From the NCBI GenBank assembly GCA_026390735.1, contig JAPLFJ010000057.1, positions 1 through 49,750 of the forward strand: a stretch of 49,750 bases of DNA, in the 5' to 3' direction. The position numbers and the translations under genes were made by a program. A model generated the notes under the pieces. It saw only the letters and a list, made by a program, of their open reading frames with translations. It did not search any database and was not told where the DNA came from. Shown here in pieces: positions 1 to 9,236 of the stretch (positions are counted from its first letter, which is position 1; each line of letters begins with the position of its first letter). The DNA comes from Ignavibacteriota bacterium (lineage in GTDB: Bacteria; Bacteroidota; Ignavibacteria; Tepidaquicellales; Tepidaquicellaceae).

Positions 1-180
1 TGATTTTAATGATGAAAAGCTGATTTGCACTGATACAAAATACTTAGGAATGGAACGCAGATTTACACTGATTGAACTGATTTTCACGGATTTTAAAGTA
101 TTGAATAATTATAGATTTATTTTAAGTTACTTAGAAGATTAGAGAAAGAGATTTCACGCAAAGACGAAAAGAAAAGATTA

Positions 181-362
181 TTTCAGGGTTAGAGATTAAA
201 GAAGGATTGGAACGCGGATGACGCTGAAAGAACGGATGAACGCAGATAGAAGAGATTTTTCAGGGTTAGAGATTAGAGAAGGATTGGAACGCGGATGACG
301 CTGAAAGAACGGATGAACGCAGATAGAAAAGATTTTTTCAGGGTTAGAGATTAGAGAAGGAG
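181..362. repeat. Tandem repeat, ~77-78 bp unit, two full copies plus a partial third
   Basis: Copies begin with TTTCAGGGTTAGAGATT at about 181, 258 and 336. The unit contains GGAACGCGGATGACGCTGAA and GGATGAACGCAGATAGAA. The first 180 bases hold similar degenerate phrases (GGAACGCAGATTT, CACGGATTTT), so the whole stretch before the first gene looks like decayed repeat sequence. I see no gene in 1-445. Confidence 0.85.
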
Positions 363-454
363 TTGCAGGAGCAGAGGTGGGCCGGTTTGACTGGCTTATT
401 TGAAACTTCTTTTTTGAACTTCATTTGTGACGGGATTTCCTTAACTTGGGTCAG

Positions 455-772
455 ATGAAAAACATATTTAAAATATTAATGTTCTGTGCCTTCTATGCAT
501 CCTTGTTAAATGTATTTGACAACGATGCAAAACAGAATGTGTGTATTTCCTACAGCAGCGAAAGTTACTCATCGGCAAGCATGAACCATAATTATCCCGT
601 TTCCGGAGACTCAATATTTGATATAAGTTCGGACGATGAATGCTTTGATGAATACATTATAGCTGATTCACATTGTTCAGGTTATCTGAAATCAAATTTG
701 TTTTTTACATTCCTGAATAAAACACCTCAAAAAGCAAACGATAAAATCTGGCACCCTCCGCAGAATTCATAA
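455..772 (+). CDS. Small secreted or membrane-anchored protein of unknown function
   Basis: The reading frame codes for 105 residues from the ATG at 455; an in-frame TTG at 446 would add three. It begins MKNIFKILMFCAFYASLLNVF, a short positively charged start followed by a hydrophobic stretch that looks like an export signal. The rest is rich in Ser, Asp and Asn, with three Cys in the predicted mature part. I recognise no domain. It precedes the zinc-ribbon gene in the same direction by about 60 bp. It could be a small exported protein or a spurious frame; the signal-like start is the main support. Confidence 0.45.
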   Translation: MKNIFKILMFCAFYASLLNVFDNDAKQNVCISYSSESYSSASMNHNYPVSGDSIFDISSDDECFDEYIIADSHCSGYLKSNLFFTFLNKTPQKANDKIWHPPQNS

Positions 773-836
773 TTTTAATATTAAACAGATAACAAATCTG
801 AATTAACAATTACTTTTGAATTTTAATTTTAAAAAT

Positions 837-1112
837 ATGAAATGTCCGATTTGTAAAGAAATAAATTTAGTAATATCCACAAGAGATGGTGTAGAGATTG
901 ATTATTGTCCCGAATGCCGCGGAATCTGGCTTGACAGGGGTGAACTCGATAAAATTATCGAAGCTTCACAGAAGTATGAAAAGAACAATCAGCAATACCA
1001 GAAAAGTTATAGCGAGAATCATCAGGACAATAAACACAATTATAGTGACGAGAAGCAGCACGACGGCAGGTACAAGAAGAAATCGTTTTTAGGCGACATG
1101 TTCGACTTTTAA
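837..1112 (+). CDS. Zinc-ribbon protein of the zf-TFIIB family
   Basis: The first ATG (837) gives 91 residues starting MKCPIC; a TTG seven codons earlier is possible but unnecessary. Two CxxC pairs (CPIC near residue 3 and CPEC near residue 24) are followed by RGIWLDRGELDKII, the diagnostic signature of the zf-TFIIB (PF13453) family. The C-terminal half is hydrophilic, Lys/His/Asn rich and probably disordered. Family members are small cytoplasmic proteins thought to bind zinc and perhaps nucleic acid; no precise role is established. A terminator-like hairpin follows directly. Confidence 0.85.
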   Translation: MKCPICKEINLVISTRDGVEIDYCPECRGIWLDRGELDKIIEASQKYEKNNQQYQKSYSENHQDNKHNYSDEKQHDGRYKKKSFLGDMFDF

Positions 1113-1121
1113 ATTAATTTG

Positions 1122-1159
1122 TATTCCGCAGCGGTGAACAGTATATCTGCTGCGGAATA
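1122..1159 (+). terminator. Hairpin between zinc-ribbon and CDF genes
   Basis: TATTCCGCAGC (1122-1132) pairs perfectly with GCTGCGGAATA (1149-1159) around a 16-nt loop, just after the zinc-ribbon stop codon. The following sequence is AT-rich rather than a clean T-run, so termination is likely but not certain. Confidence 0.5.
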
Positions 1160-1179
1160 TTTAAATATTAAATATATAT

Positions 1180-2088
1180 ATGTCAGAGACAGCGAATCTA
1201 CCTCCGCACCCTGCAATAAAGGGTATGCGGTCTACAATATTTGGGATTATTGGAAACATACTTCTTGCGGTCATAAAAGGACTTGCAGGATTCTTTGGAA
1301 ACTCTTACGCACTTATTGCCGATGCTATCGAATCGACTTCCGATGTTTTCAGTTCACTGATAGTTTTAATAGGGCTTAAAATTTCCACTAAACCAAAAGA
1401 CAAGAATCATCCATACGGACACGGCAAAGCAGAACCTATAGTAGCAATTGTTGTATCGCTCACTTTATTGGGTGCAGCATTTACAATCGCTTATCAGAGT
1501 GTTCAGGAGATTGCGACCCCTCATCACACTCCTGCGGCATTTACATTACTGGTGCTTGTGCTGGTTGTGGCAGTTAAGGAGACACTATTCAGGTATGTGT
1601 TTAAAGTAGGAGCGGAAGTTCAGAGCACGGCTGTAAAGACCGATGCCTGGCACCACAGGAGCGATGCGATAACATCGGTGGCAGCATTTATCGGAATTTC
1701 AGTAGCATTAATATTCGGAAAGGGTTACGAATCTGCGGATGACTGGGCTGCACTATTAGCATCAGGTATAATTGCATTTAATGCTTACAATTTATTCAGG
1801 CCTGCACTTGCAGAAATAATGGATGAAGCACCGCCAGAAAATCTTGAGCAGGATATACGCATTACTGCGGAAACGGTTGAAGGAGTTATCGAGGTGGAAA
1901 AGTGTTTTATACGTAAGATGGGGTTTGATTACTTTGTAGATTTGCACGTGATTGTTGATGGGGAATTGACGGTACGGGAAGGGCATATTATTGCGCATAA
2001 TGTGAAAGATAGTTTGCTGAAATCAGAACTAAGAATAATAGATGTATTAATACATACAGAGCCGAATGATACTTCCGTTGAACAATAA
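1180..2088 (+). CDS. Cation diffusion facilitator (CDF) family metal transporter
   Basis: 302 residues, normal for the CDF/ZT family of metal-cation/proton antiporters in the cytoplasmic membrane. The N-terminal half is strongly hydrophobic with several membrane segments. SYALIADAIESTSDVFSSL in TM2 carries the metal-site pattern (D and S/D positions). HPYGHGKAEP is the conserved loop after TM3, and KTDAWHHRSDAITS carries the TM5 site (HxxxD). The C-terminal ~85 residues form the cytoplasmic ferredoxin-like domain (VEGVIEVEKCFIRKMG, DLHVIVDGELTVREGH). Zn, Fe, Mn or Cd specificity cannot be read from sequence alone. It appears to be transcribed as a single gene. Confidence 0.93.
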   Translation: MSETANLPPHPAIKGMRSTIFGIIGNILLAVIKGLAGFFGNSYALIADAIESTSDVFSSLIVLIGLKISTKPKDKNHPYGHGKAEPIVAIVVSLTLLGAAFTIAYQSVQEIATPHHTPAAFTLLVLVLVVAVKETLFRYVFKVGAEVQSTAVKTDAWHHRSDAITSVAAFIGISVALIFGKGYESADDWAALLASGIIAFNAYNLFRPALAEIMDEAPPENLEQDIRITAETVEGVIEVEKCFIRKMGFDYFVDLHVIVDGELTVREGHIIAHNVKDSLLKSELRIIDVLIHTEPNDTSVEQ

Positions 2089-2205
2089 ATAAGCGATAAA
2101 TTCTCCTCAGACTTTTCGCACGTCTCACCTGAAACTATAACTTGATAGATTTATCGGTAATGTTTATATTTTTCCACCATAAATTTATAAATGGGGCGAG
2201 TGAAA

Positions 2206-4743
2206 ATGAAAACAATAAAATCCCTGATATTTGTTATTTTGGTTTCTGTGTTTCTGATTTATGGTTTCACAGAAAATAAGCCAGACCCAATCGAACCTAA
2301 ATCAACGGGTCCCGAAGGAATGTTAAGATTCTATGAAAACCTTCACTATCCATACGGAGCATTGCTGCCGGGAAGTGTGAACGAAAGGATTCTAAAGGAT
2401 GTAATCAACATGCCTGACGAGAAAACGGTTGAAGCTAAGGCACTGACGTACTGGACTGTGAAAGGACCAAATTTTGTGAACCTACCGAATAGTCCAACTT
2501 CCAACCGGACAGGAAGAATACTTGACATCGAAGTAGAGAACGGTGCATCAATGCGCTTAGCGGCAGCATCGGGAGGCTTATGGGGATTTGCTTTGATATT
2601 CCCCGTATCACTTTCAGATAATCTCAATACACTGGTTGTTTCTTCATTCGATTCTCATCCCGGCAATGCCAATACAATACTTGTCGGTACAGGAGAGGAA
2701 AGCGTCAGAACAGGAAATGGTTTATGGAAAACAACAAACAATGGTTCAAGCTGGACAATAGTACCGTTAACGGGAATATTTTATCCTAATTTCATTTATA
2801 AAGTAAGGTATGACCCTGTGAACCCGAACATTATATACGTTGCATCCGATACAGGTTTTTTCAAGTCAACTAACAGCGGCACAAGTTTTACGAATATAGG
2901 AACAGGCAGTCCTTTTTCATTTCCAATAAAAGGTGCTTTTGATTTTGCTGTAAATCCGCAGAACAATCAGGTGATATACAGAAGCCTGAGAAATAACGGT
3001 ATATATAAGTCAACAGACGGCGGGACAAGTTGGGCTAAACTGACTGCAGCACCTTTGCCGACTACAAATGTGGGAAGGGTATCAATATCAATCGCAGCTT
3101 CATCACCTAACACTGTTTATTTTAATATAGCAAGACAGGACAACGATAATACACTCAGCATTTATAAAACTACAGATGCAGGAGTTACGTTTACGAATGT
3201 GTATTCTACAGAATTTATGAATGGGCAGGGCTCTTATAATAACACTATTTCCGTATGCCCTACAAACCCAAATTTAGTATTAGCAGGCGGAGTTACTCTG
3301 CTAAGAACTTCTAACGGCGGAACAACGTGGAATGATTTTTTAAATTCTGCGGACCCTCTATACGACCCTAACAATGTTCACCCCGACCAGCATACGATAG
3401 TATGGAATGCAGCGGGAACGACTGTGTGGTTAGGAAATGACGGCGGAGTTGCCACTTCCACCAATGCGGGATTAAACTGGACAACCAACATAAATATTTT
3501 ACCGATTACACAATACATAAACATCGATGTCGGCGGAAAAGGGACACACATAATAGGCGGAACACAGGATAACGGAGTATCGGGTACAACAAACGGCGGA
3601 TTAGACTGGTGGCAATTCCAGGGTGGTGACGGAACGGGAATAGCAATAGACCCTACAACTCCCAGTAAGTATGTAATAACCGGCGGTTTTTATTCAACAG
3701 GTAACTGGTCGTGGAGAAGGAAAATAACAACAGATAACGGTGCAACTTTTACATTTATTGACAACGGAATAGACCCTTCAACACAATGGTACACAAAAAT
3801 CAGAAACGATAAAGTGGCTCCTCCATATTTATACTGCAACTCAGGAAATTATGTTTATATATCTATTAACTACGGTGCAAACTGGTCAAGATTAAACGCA
3901 ACGGCATTTCCTGTAACGATAACAAACCTGGATGTCGGTAAATACTCAACTACGTCGGTTGTGTATGCCACTTTGAATTCAGCAACTGACGGGCAGAGAC
4001 TAATGGTGTATGACGCCAATGCCTGGTATGAACGCACGACAGGGTTTCCATCGGGAGTAAAAGTGCAGGGAGTAGCGCAGCATCCTTCGAATAACAACAT
4101 AGCTTATGCACTTATGAAAGGTCTTGGCTCATCACAAAAGGTGTTCAAGACAATAAACCGCGGAGTAAGCTGGACAAACGTCACGGGAAACCTGCCGAAT
4201 ATTCCGGTTACTGATTTAGTGCCGCACCCTTCGGACAACAACAAACTTTATCTTGGAACGGAATACGGATGTTACAAAACCACTAACGCAGGTATAACCT
4301 GGTACAAGTGGAACAGTGGTATGCCGAATGCTAATCTGATTTCAGAAATGACATACATAGACAGCCTTGCAAACAACAGCAGGTTTTACATAGTAGCAGC
4401 AACATACGGAAGAAGCATCTGGATGCGAGAGATTACAGCTGATGACCCTGTATCAGGAATAAACAGCGAAGAAAACGTAACATCATTTGAACTTATGCAA
4501 AACTATCCTAATCCGTTTAATCCGACGACGGAAATAAAGTTTGCATTACCTTTTTCGGATATCGTAACAATCAAAGTATATGACATAACGGGAAAGGAAG
4601 TGGCAACTTTGATAAACGGAAAGATGGAACAGGGAAATCATTCGGTTAAGTTTGACGGCTCAGAACTTTCATCGGCTGTGTATTTTTACAGATTCAGCTC
4701 AAGCAGATTTTCTGATGTAAAGAAAATGGTACTGATTAAATAA
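2206..4743 (+). CDS. T9SS-exported beta-propeller protein (sortilin/BNR-type repeats)
   Basis: About 845 residues from the ATG at 2206, whose product begins MKTIKSLIFVILVSVFLIYGF, a clear signal peptide; another ATG at 2191 would add five residues in front. The body is built of repeated KTTNNGSSW / KSTDGGTSWAKL / RTSNGGTTW units, the Asp-box/BNR pattern of VPS10-sortilin-like propellers. The C-terminal ~85 residues (MQNYPNPFNPTTEIKF ... KKMVLIK) are a type A T9SS sorting domain that directs export and surface attachment. No sialidase or peptidase catalytic motif is visible, so a structural or binding role is more likely than an enzymatic one. The gene at 5094-7686 is a close paralogue. Confidence 0.9.
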   Translation: MKTIKSLIFVILVSVFLIYGFTENKPDPIEPKSTGPEGMLRFYENLHYPYGALLPGSVNERILKDVINMPDEKTVEAKALTYWTVKGPNFVNLPNSPTSNRTGRILDIEVENGASMRLAAASGGLWGFALIFPVSLSDNLNTLVVSSFDSHPGNANTILVGTGEESVRTGNGLWKTTNNGSSWTIVPLTGIFYPNFIYKVRYDPVNPNIIYVASDTGFFKSTNSGTSFTNIGTGSPFSFPIKGAFDFAVNPQNNQVIYRSLRNNGIYKSTDGGTSWAKLTAAPLPTTNVGRVSISIAASSPNTVYFNIARQDNDNTLSIYKTTDAGVTFTNVYSTEFMNGQGSYNNTISVCPTNPNLVLAGGVTLLRTSNGGTTWNDFLNSADPLYDPNNVHPDQHTIVWNAAGTTVWLGNDGGVATSTNAGLNWTTNINILPITQYINIDVGGKGTHIIGGTQDNGVSGTTNGGLDWWQFQGGDGTGIAIDPTTPSKYVITGGFYSTGNWSWRRKITTDNGATFTFIDNGIDPSTQWYTKIRNDKVAPPYLYCNSGNYVYISINYGANWSRLNATAFPVTITNLDVGKYSTTSVVYATLNSATDGQRLMVYDANAWYERTTGFPSGVKVQGVAQHPSNNNIAYALMKGLGSSQKVFKTINRGVSWTNVTGNLPNIPVTDLVPHPSDNNKLYLGTEYGCYKTTNAGITWYKWNSGMPNANLISEMTYIDSLANNSRFYIVAATYGRSIWMREITADDPVSGINSEENVTSFELMQNYPNPFNPTTEIKFALPFSDIVTIKVYDITGKEVATLINGKMEQGNHSVKFDGSELSSAVYFYRFSSSRFSDVKKMVLIK

Positions 4744-4764
4744 ATTGCTGAACTTTTAAAAGAC

Positions 4765-4822
4765 AAACCGTTAAAACGGTTTACAACTTTAATACATCAA
4801 CACCCACGACTAAAGTCGTGGG
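4765..4822. repeat. Two short perfect palindromes (REP-like)
   Basis: AAACCGTTAAAACGGTTT (4765-4782) and CCCACGACTAAAGTCGTGGG (4803-4822) are perfect inverted repeats with two-base loops. Related ACGATTAAACGTTTT sequences follow at about 4848-4890. They lie between the end of the propeller gene and its apparent terminator, so they may be inserted repetitive palindromes or RNA stabilisers. Confidence 0.6.
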
Positions 4823-4919
4823 CTGAATCTTAAAGATTGCAAACGATTAAACGTTTTACCATAATGAGATATATTGTTAAACGTTTTAATGGATAAAATG
4901 GTAAATCATTTATTAAAAA

Positions 4920-4951
4920 GCGGAGGAGCGGAAGTGTTTCTTCGCTTTTTT
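4920..4951 (+). terminator. Rho-independent terminator, paralogue of the one at 7707
   Basis: GCGGAGGA pairs with TTCTTCGC (with G-U pairs) and is followed by a T-run. The core GGAAGTGTTTCTTCGCTTTT is shared with 7716-7735 after the second propeller gene, so the gene and its terminator were duplicated together. No coding gene is supported between 4744 and 5093. Confidence 0.75.
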
Positions 4952-5093
4952 ATTTATACTAATAATGGGGGTCCTTACATACGCTATTTATCACTAAACT
5001 GCCACTATTCGCGCTTAAACACTTATATCTCGCAATTCAAAAAATGGAAAAGTATTTTGTCAAATCTATTAACTTTATAAGAACGGAGTTAAA

Positions 5094-7686
5094 TTGAAAG
5101 TATTCAGACCTTTTCTTTTTTTAGTTTTAATATCAGTGTCACTGTTCTATGGTTTTAGAAATGATGACGACAAAGACCCCGCGAACAAACCAATTTCAAA
5201 GAGTGAATACAGAACAAAGTTTCTGGAAAATTTACATTACCCTTATGGCGTGATGCTTCCGCGTGAGGTATTGGACAGAATAATAAAGAGTATTGAAAGC
5301 ATGCCCGACGAAGGAGAGAAGGCATTAAACAGCTGGGTTTCGAGAGGACCGTTCGGAATAAACAGGCCGGAAAATCCGGGTTCATATTACTCAGGAAGAG
5401 TTCTTGACATAGAAGGCGAGAACGGAGTAAGCACAAGGGTTGGAACAGCAGGAGGCGGACTATGGGGATATAATTTCTTGCTGCCTGTATCACTTTCTGA
5501 TAATTTATATTCACTCGCAATTTCTTCGTTTGATTCGAAACCTGATAATGCCAGTATAATTATAATCGCTACCGGTGAAAATAACGGATTGACTGGAACG
5601 GGAATATGGAGGACTACAAACACAGGAAGTTCCTGGACTAAAATAACGCTAACTTCTGACCCTGTGTGTTTTTATAAATTAAGGTTTGACCCGGTTAACT
5701 ATAACATTGTGCATGCGGCAGGAGATAACGGTTATTACAAATCAACAGATGCAGGGCTGACGTTTACCAAATATCTTTCCGGGAGAACGACTGACATCGC
5801 GGTAAACCCCTCAAACAACCAGATAATGTATACAAGTATCTGGGGTGACGGAATTTATAAATCAATAAACGGAGGTCTTATCTGGGTAAAACTGACAACA
5901 GGGGGAATACCTTCAGTCAACGTTGGCAGAGTGGCAATTGCCCTGGCACAATCATCACCTAACACATTATACTTTAATATAACAAATAACTCGGATAACA
6001 GTACAAACGGAATTTACAAAACAATAAACGGCGGAACAAGTTACACGAATATATCATCTTTAAATATACATTCTAACCAAGGCTGGTATACAAACATGAT
6101 AGGGGTTTCACCAACAAACCCGAACCTGGTAATTGCAGGAGGGCTTATACTAATAAGAACTTCTGACGGCGGAACGACATGGAATAATTATTTTAATTCT
6201 ACTGACCCATTGTACGACCCTTACAACATTCATTCTGATCTGCAATGCATTACCTGGCATTCAAACGGAGTATATGTCTGGATTGGGCATGACGGCGGAT
6301 TAAGTTTTTCGCAAAACTCGGGACTCAACTGGAGTTCAACAACGAACAGATTACCGATTACACAATATTCAGCCATAGACATAGGGGGTAACGGGACACA
6401 CATAATCGGGGGAGCATTCGATAACGGAGCACACGGAACAACAGACGGCGGGAATACCTGGTGGCTGTGGCACTATGGTGACGGGGGCGGGGTTTCAATA
6501 GACCCAAACAATACAAGTAAGTTTTTGGTGTCGACAGGGGTAGGGTCAACTTATGCATTCTCAAGACGTCTGACAACAGATAACGGTATTACGTGGACAG
6601 CATCAGACAATGGAGTTGACCCAAATGGACACTGGTATTACAAAATAAAGAACGATAAAATGAAACTCCCCGCCGCAAGCAGCGGGGTATCTATTTATTA
6701 TATTTGTAAAAACCTTTCGCCGCAAGCGGCGGGGAATTTACCCTAAGAGATTAAATCCTATTTCGTATTATTTTAATTCAGGTAATTATGTTTATGAATT
6801 AATCAGCGGTTCATCAACCTGGACAAAACTAAATCCGGCAGCATTTCCTGCAGTAGTAGAAAATATCGGTGTCTCCAGATACACAGTGCCGAAGGCAGTT
6901 ATTTATGCATGCCTTGGCTCTTCAACAGCAGGGCAACGGCTCAGGGTTTACGACGCAGGTACCTGGTACGAAAGGTCAACAGGATTTCCGGCAGGTATAA
7001 AAGTTCAGGCGGTCGCGACGCACCAGACAAACAGTAATCTTGCCTACGCACTGATGAACGGACTTGGTTCGGCGCAAAAGATATTCAAGACGACCAACCG
7101 CGGTGTAAGCTGGAGGGATATAACAGGTAACCTGCTGAACGTACCCGTTACAAATTTAATAACACATCCAACGGATACAAGCAGGCTATATGTTGGTACA
7201 GAATTCGGATGCTATAAAACTTCGAACGGCGGAATCAGCTGGGTGAGATGGAATAACGGAATGTCCCCGGGTATTTTTATAAGTGATATGAATTACATAG
7301 ACAGTATATCCGCAAACGGGAAATTCTACGTGGTTACGGCTACTTTCGGCAGAGGAATATGGATGCGCGATATTTCAGGGGACGACCCGCTTATAGGCAT
7401 ACATAACAATACGGGAGATGTTAAGTCGTTTGAGTTAATGCAGAACTATCCAAATCCGTTCAACCCGACGACTGAAATAAAATTTGCATTACCTGTTTCG
7501 GATATCGTAACGATAAAAGTATTTGACGTAACGGGGAAAGAAGTGGCAACTTTAATAAACAGAAAGATGGAACAGGGCGTGCACACTGTTAAGTTTGACG
7601 GTTCGGAACTTTCATCGGGAATGTATTTTTACAGATTAACTTCAGGAAAGTTTACCGATGTGAAGAAAATGGCACTGATTAAATAG
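5094..7686 (+). pseudogene. T9SS beta-propeller paralogue interrupted by a 91-bp element
   Basis: The start is TTG at 5094, supported by GGAG at 5085-5088 and by homology with the upstream paralogue. The product starts MKVFRPFLFLVLISVSLFYGF, a signal peptide. The frame is open to 6746, but residues after NDKM come from an inserted palindromic element, and a stop follows. The propeller resumes in another frame at 6754 (NPISYYFNSG) and runs to the T9SS sorting domain ending KKMALIK at 7686. Deleting exactly 6660-6750 joins GAT-AAA to TTA-AAT and gives NDKLNPISYYFNSG, colinear with NDKVAPPYLYCNSG in the paralogue. Without removal of the element the product lacks its sorting domain and probably cannot be displayed. 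The rest of the gene shows no decay, so the insertion is recent or tolerated. Confidence 0.88.
6660..6750 (+). mobile_element. 91-bp GC-hairpin element, copy 1 (MITE/REP-like)
   Basis: Identical over 6659-6756 to 24807-24904. It has near-terminal inverted repeats AAACTCCCCGCCGC / GCGGCGGGGAATTT, two internal direct copies of CGCCGCAAGC(A/G)GCGGGG that each form a hairpin, and an AT-rich middle. It is much more GC-rich than its surroundings. The inferred pre-insertion target is AAA^TTAAAT, so TTAAAT flanks both copies. There is no coding capacity for mobility. Confidence 0.88.
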
Positions 7687-7706
7687 GATAAATAAATTAA
7701 TATAAG

Positions 7707-7738
7707 GCGAAGAGGCGGAAGTGTTTCTTCGCTTTTTT
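7707..7738 (+). terminator. Rho-independent terminator after the broken propeller gene
   Basis: GCGAAGA (7707-7713) pairs with TCTTCGC (7726-7732), followed by TTTTTT. It matches the terminator at 4920-4951. Confidence 0.85.
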
Positions 7739-7780
7739 ATTTGGGTTTACAAGAACCGGTAATATCTGATACAATACTAT

Positions 7781-9124
7781 TTGAAGAATACTTATAAAAT
7801 AATTCTTTTAAGAACACTGAAGAGAATGGGAACGGTTGCCGCAGTATACGTTCTTTTGGGTTATAATTTATTTGCAGGATTTCAGGCAGACGGCAGAACC
7901 GAATGCTGGACACTAAAACCAACGCCAACTACTAACAATCTTTTCTCTTGCAGTTTTACAGACAATCAGAACGGATGGGCAGTTGGAGCCTGGGGAACGG
8001 TTATACACACAACAGACGGAGGAAGCGGCTGGGTTTTACAGAACGAAGGACTTGAATATCCTTTTGTATCTGTTTGTTTTACGAACAGCAGAAAAGGCTG
8101 GATAGTCGGGAATGCAAACCTGTACTCAAATCCTGTAATTGTATCGACAACCAATGCAGGTATGAACTGGCAGTATTATAATTATCCCGACACGTTAAAA
8201 ATATTCCGCACGATTTGTTTTTCAGATTCAATAAACGGATACATAGGAACGTATAACGGTGAAATAATTAAAACCACAAACGGAGGTATGAACTGGTTTG
8301 AAATTCCGGGTGACTCAATTTTAATATCACGTTTAGGGATTAATAAATTTGCATTCTATGGGAACAAGAACGGACTTGCAGCAGGCGGGGCTATGGACAT
8401 GGCAGGAGTATTCAGAAAGACAACGAACTTCGGGTATATCTGGCAGTCTTCATCTGTAGCATCAGAACCATTAAACGACATAAGGTTCATTGATTCAAAT
8501 TACATAATCGGAGTAGGTGGAGATTTTGAGTTTGGTTCGTTCCTTTACAGGAGTACAAATTCAGGAATCAATTATACAATAGAATATTTTCCTACATTCG
8601 CTATGTCATACTCGCTGGCGCCAAGAACAAAATCAGAGTACTGGATTTCGACGGGTTTTACGAAAAAGCTGCTTCTGACGGCTGACTCAGGAAACACCTT
8701 TACGGAAATACCCGCGCCAGGTAACGCTTCAGTTTACGACATATACTTTAAGGACACATTAAACGGCTGGTGTGTCGGAACAGGGGGGATGGTTGCAAAG
8801 TACAATAATTCTTCGGTGGGAATTTCAGAAGCGGGCATTACAATACCGGACAAAGCATTTTTACTAAGCCAGAACTATCCGAATCCGTTCAACCCGTCGA
8901 CGAAAATCAGGTTCAGAATATCGGGTCAGACAGCAAACCATTTTGTCAGTTTAAAAATCTATGATGTAACAGGGCGGGAAATATCAACGCTTATTAATAG
9001 CAGATTAACATCGGGAGACCACGACTGTACATTCAGCGGAAGCGAACTAACAGGCGGAATATATTTTTACAGATTAACGATAGACGGTGTTTCAGAAACA
9101 AGAAAAATGGTTCTGATAAAATAA
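7781..9124 (+). CDS. T9SS-exported YCF48/BNR-type propeller protein
   Basis: 447 residues from a TTG at 7781; an ATG at 7826 gives a shorter form that still has a signal-like segment (MGTVAAVYVLLGYNLFAG). Repeats such as NGWAVGAWGTVIHTTDGG, KGWIVGN and IIKTTNGGMNWFEI are the photosynthesis-system-stability-factor (YCF48/BNR) propeller pattern. The C-terminal ~85 residues (SQNYPNPFNPSTKIRF ... RKMVLIK) form a T9SS type A sorting domain. It is probably a cell-surface or secreted protein of unknown ligand. A terminator hairpin follows. It is the last chromosomal gene before the tRNA-Pro attachment site. Confidence 0.88.
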   Translation: MKNTYKIILLRTLKRMGTVAAVYVLLGYNLFAGFQADGRTECWTLKPTPTTNNLFSCSFTDNQNGWAVGAWGTVIHTTDGGSGWVLQNEGLEYPFVSVCFTNSRKGWIVGNANLYSNPVIVSTTNAGMNWQYYNYPDTLKIFRTICFSDSINGYIGTYNGEIIKTTNGGMNWFEIPGDSILISRLGINKFAFYGNKNGLAAGGAMDMAGVFRKTTNFGYIWQSSSVASEPLNDIRFIDSNYIIGVGGDFEFGSFLYRSTNSGINYTIEYFPTFAMSYSLAPRTKSEYWISTGFTKKLLLTADSGNTFTEIPAPGNASVYDIYFKDTLNGWCVGTGGMVAKYNNSSVGISEAGITIPDKAFLLSQNYPNPFNPSTKIRFRISGQTANHFVSLKIYDVTGREISTLINSRLTSGDHDCTFSGSELTGGIYFYRLTIDGVSETRKMVLIK

Positions 9125-9151
9125 GGAAAAAGGGAACGACAACTTGTAAAG

Positions 9152-9188
9152 GACAAAACCCTCTTTATGAGGGTTTTTGTCGGGATGA
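9152..9188. repeat. 37-bp direct repeat A, containing a terminator hairpin
   Basis: Identical to 9487-9523. It contains AAAACCCTC (9155-9163), loop TTTAT and GAGGGTTTTT, a good bidirectional terminator, then GTCGGGATGA, the complement of the 3' end of tRNA-Pro. The two copies bracket the small GIY-YIG gene, as expected if that gene entered beside the tRNA and duplicated its flank. Confidence 0.85.
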
Positions 9189-9232
9189 TCCCGATGCCTC
9201 GGGACGACCTTCCCGACTCGTCGGGATGCGCA
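9180..9232. repeat. Cluster of short CG-rich hairpins
   Basis: Three adjacent palindromes: CGGGATGATCCCG, CCCGATGCCTCGGG and TCCCGACTCGTCGGGA. They occupy the gap between repeat A and the end of the GIY-YIG gene and look like decayed or repetitive palindromes derived around the GTCGGGATGA tRNA end. Confidence 0.55.
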
Positions 9233-9236
9233 GACT

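Noticed and set aside
1792-1998. Leftward frame inside the CDF transporter gene
   Set aside because: It is antisense to a clear, conserved gene with no plausible product.
5155-5623. Leftward frames antisense to the broken propeller gene
   Set aside because: They mirror the paralogous coding sequence and have no start context or homology.
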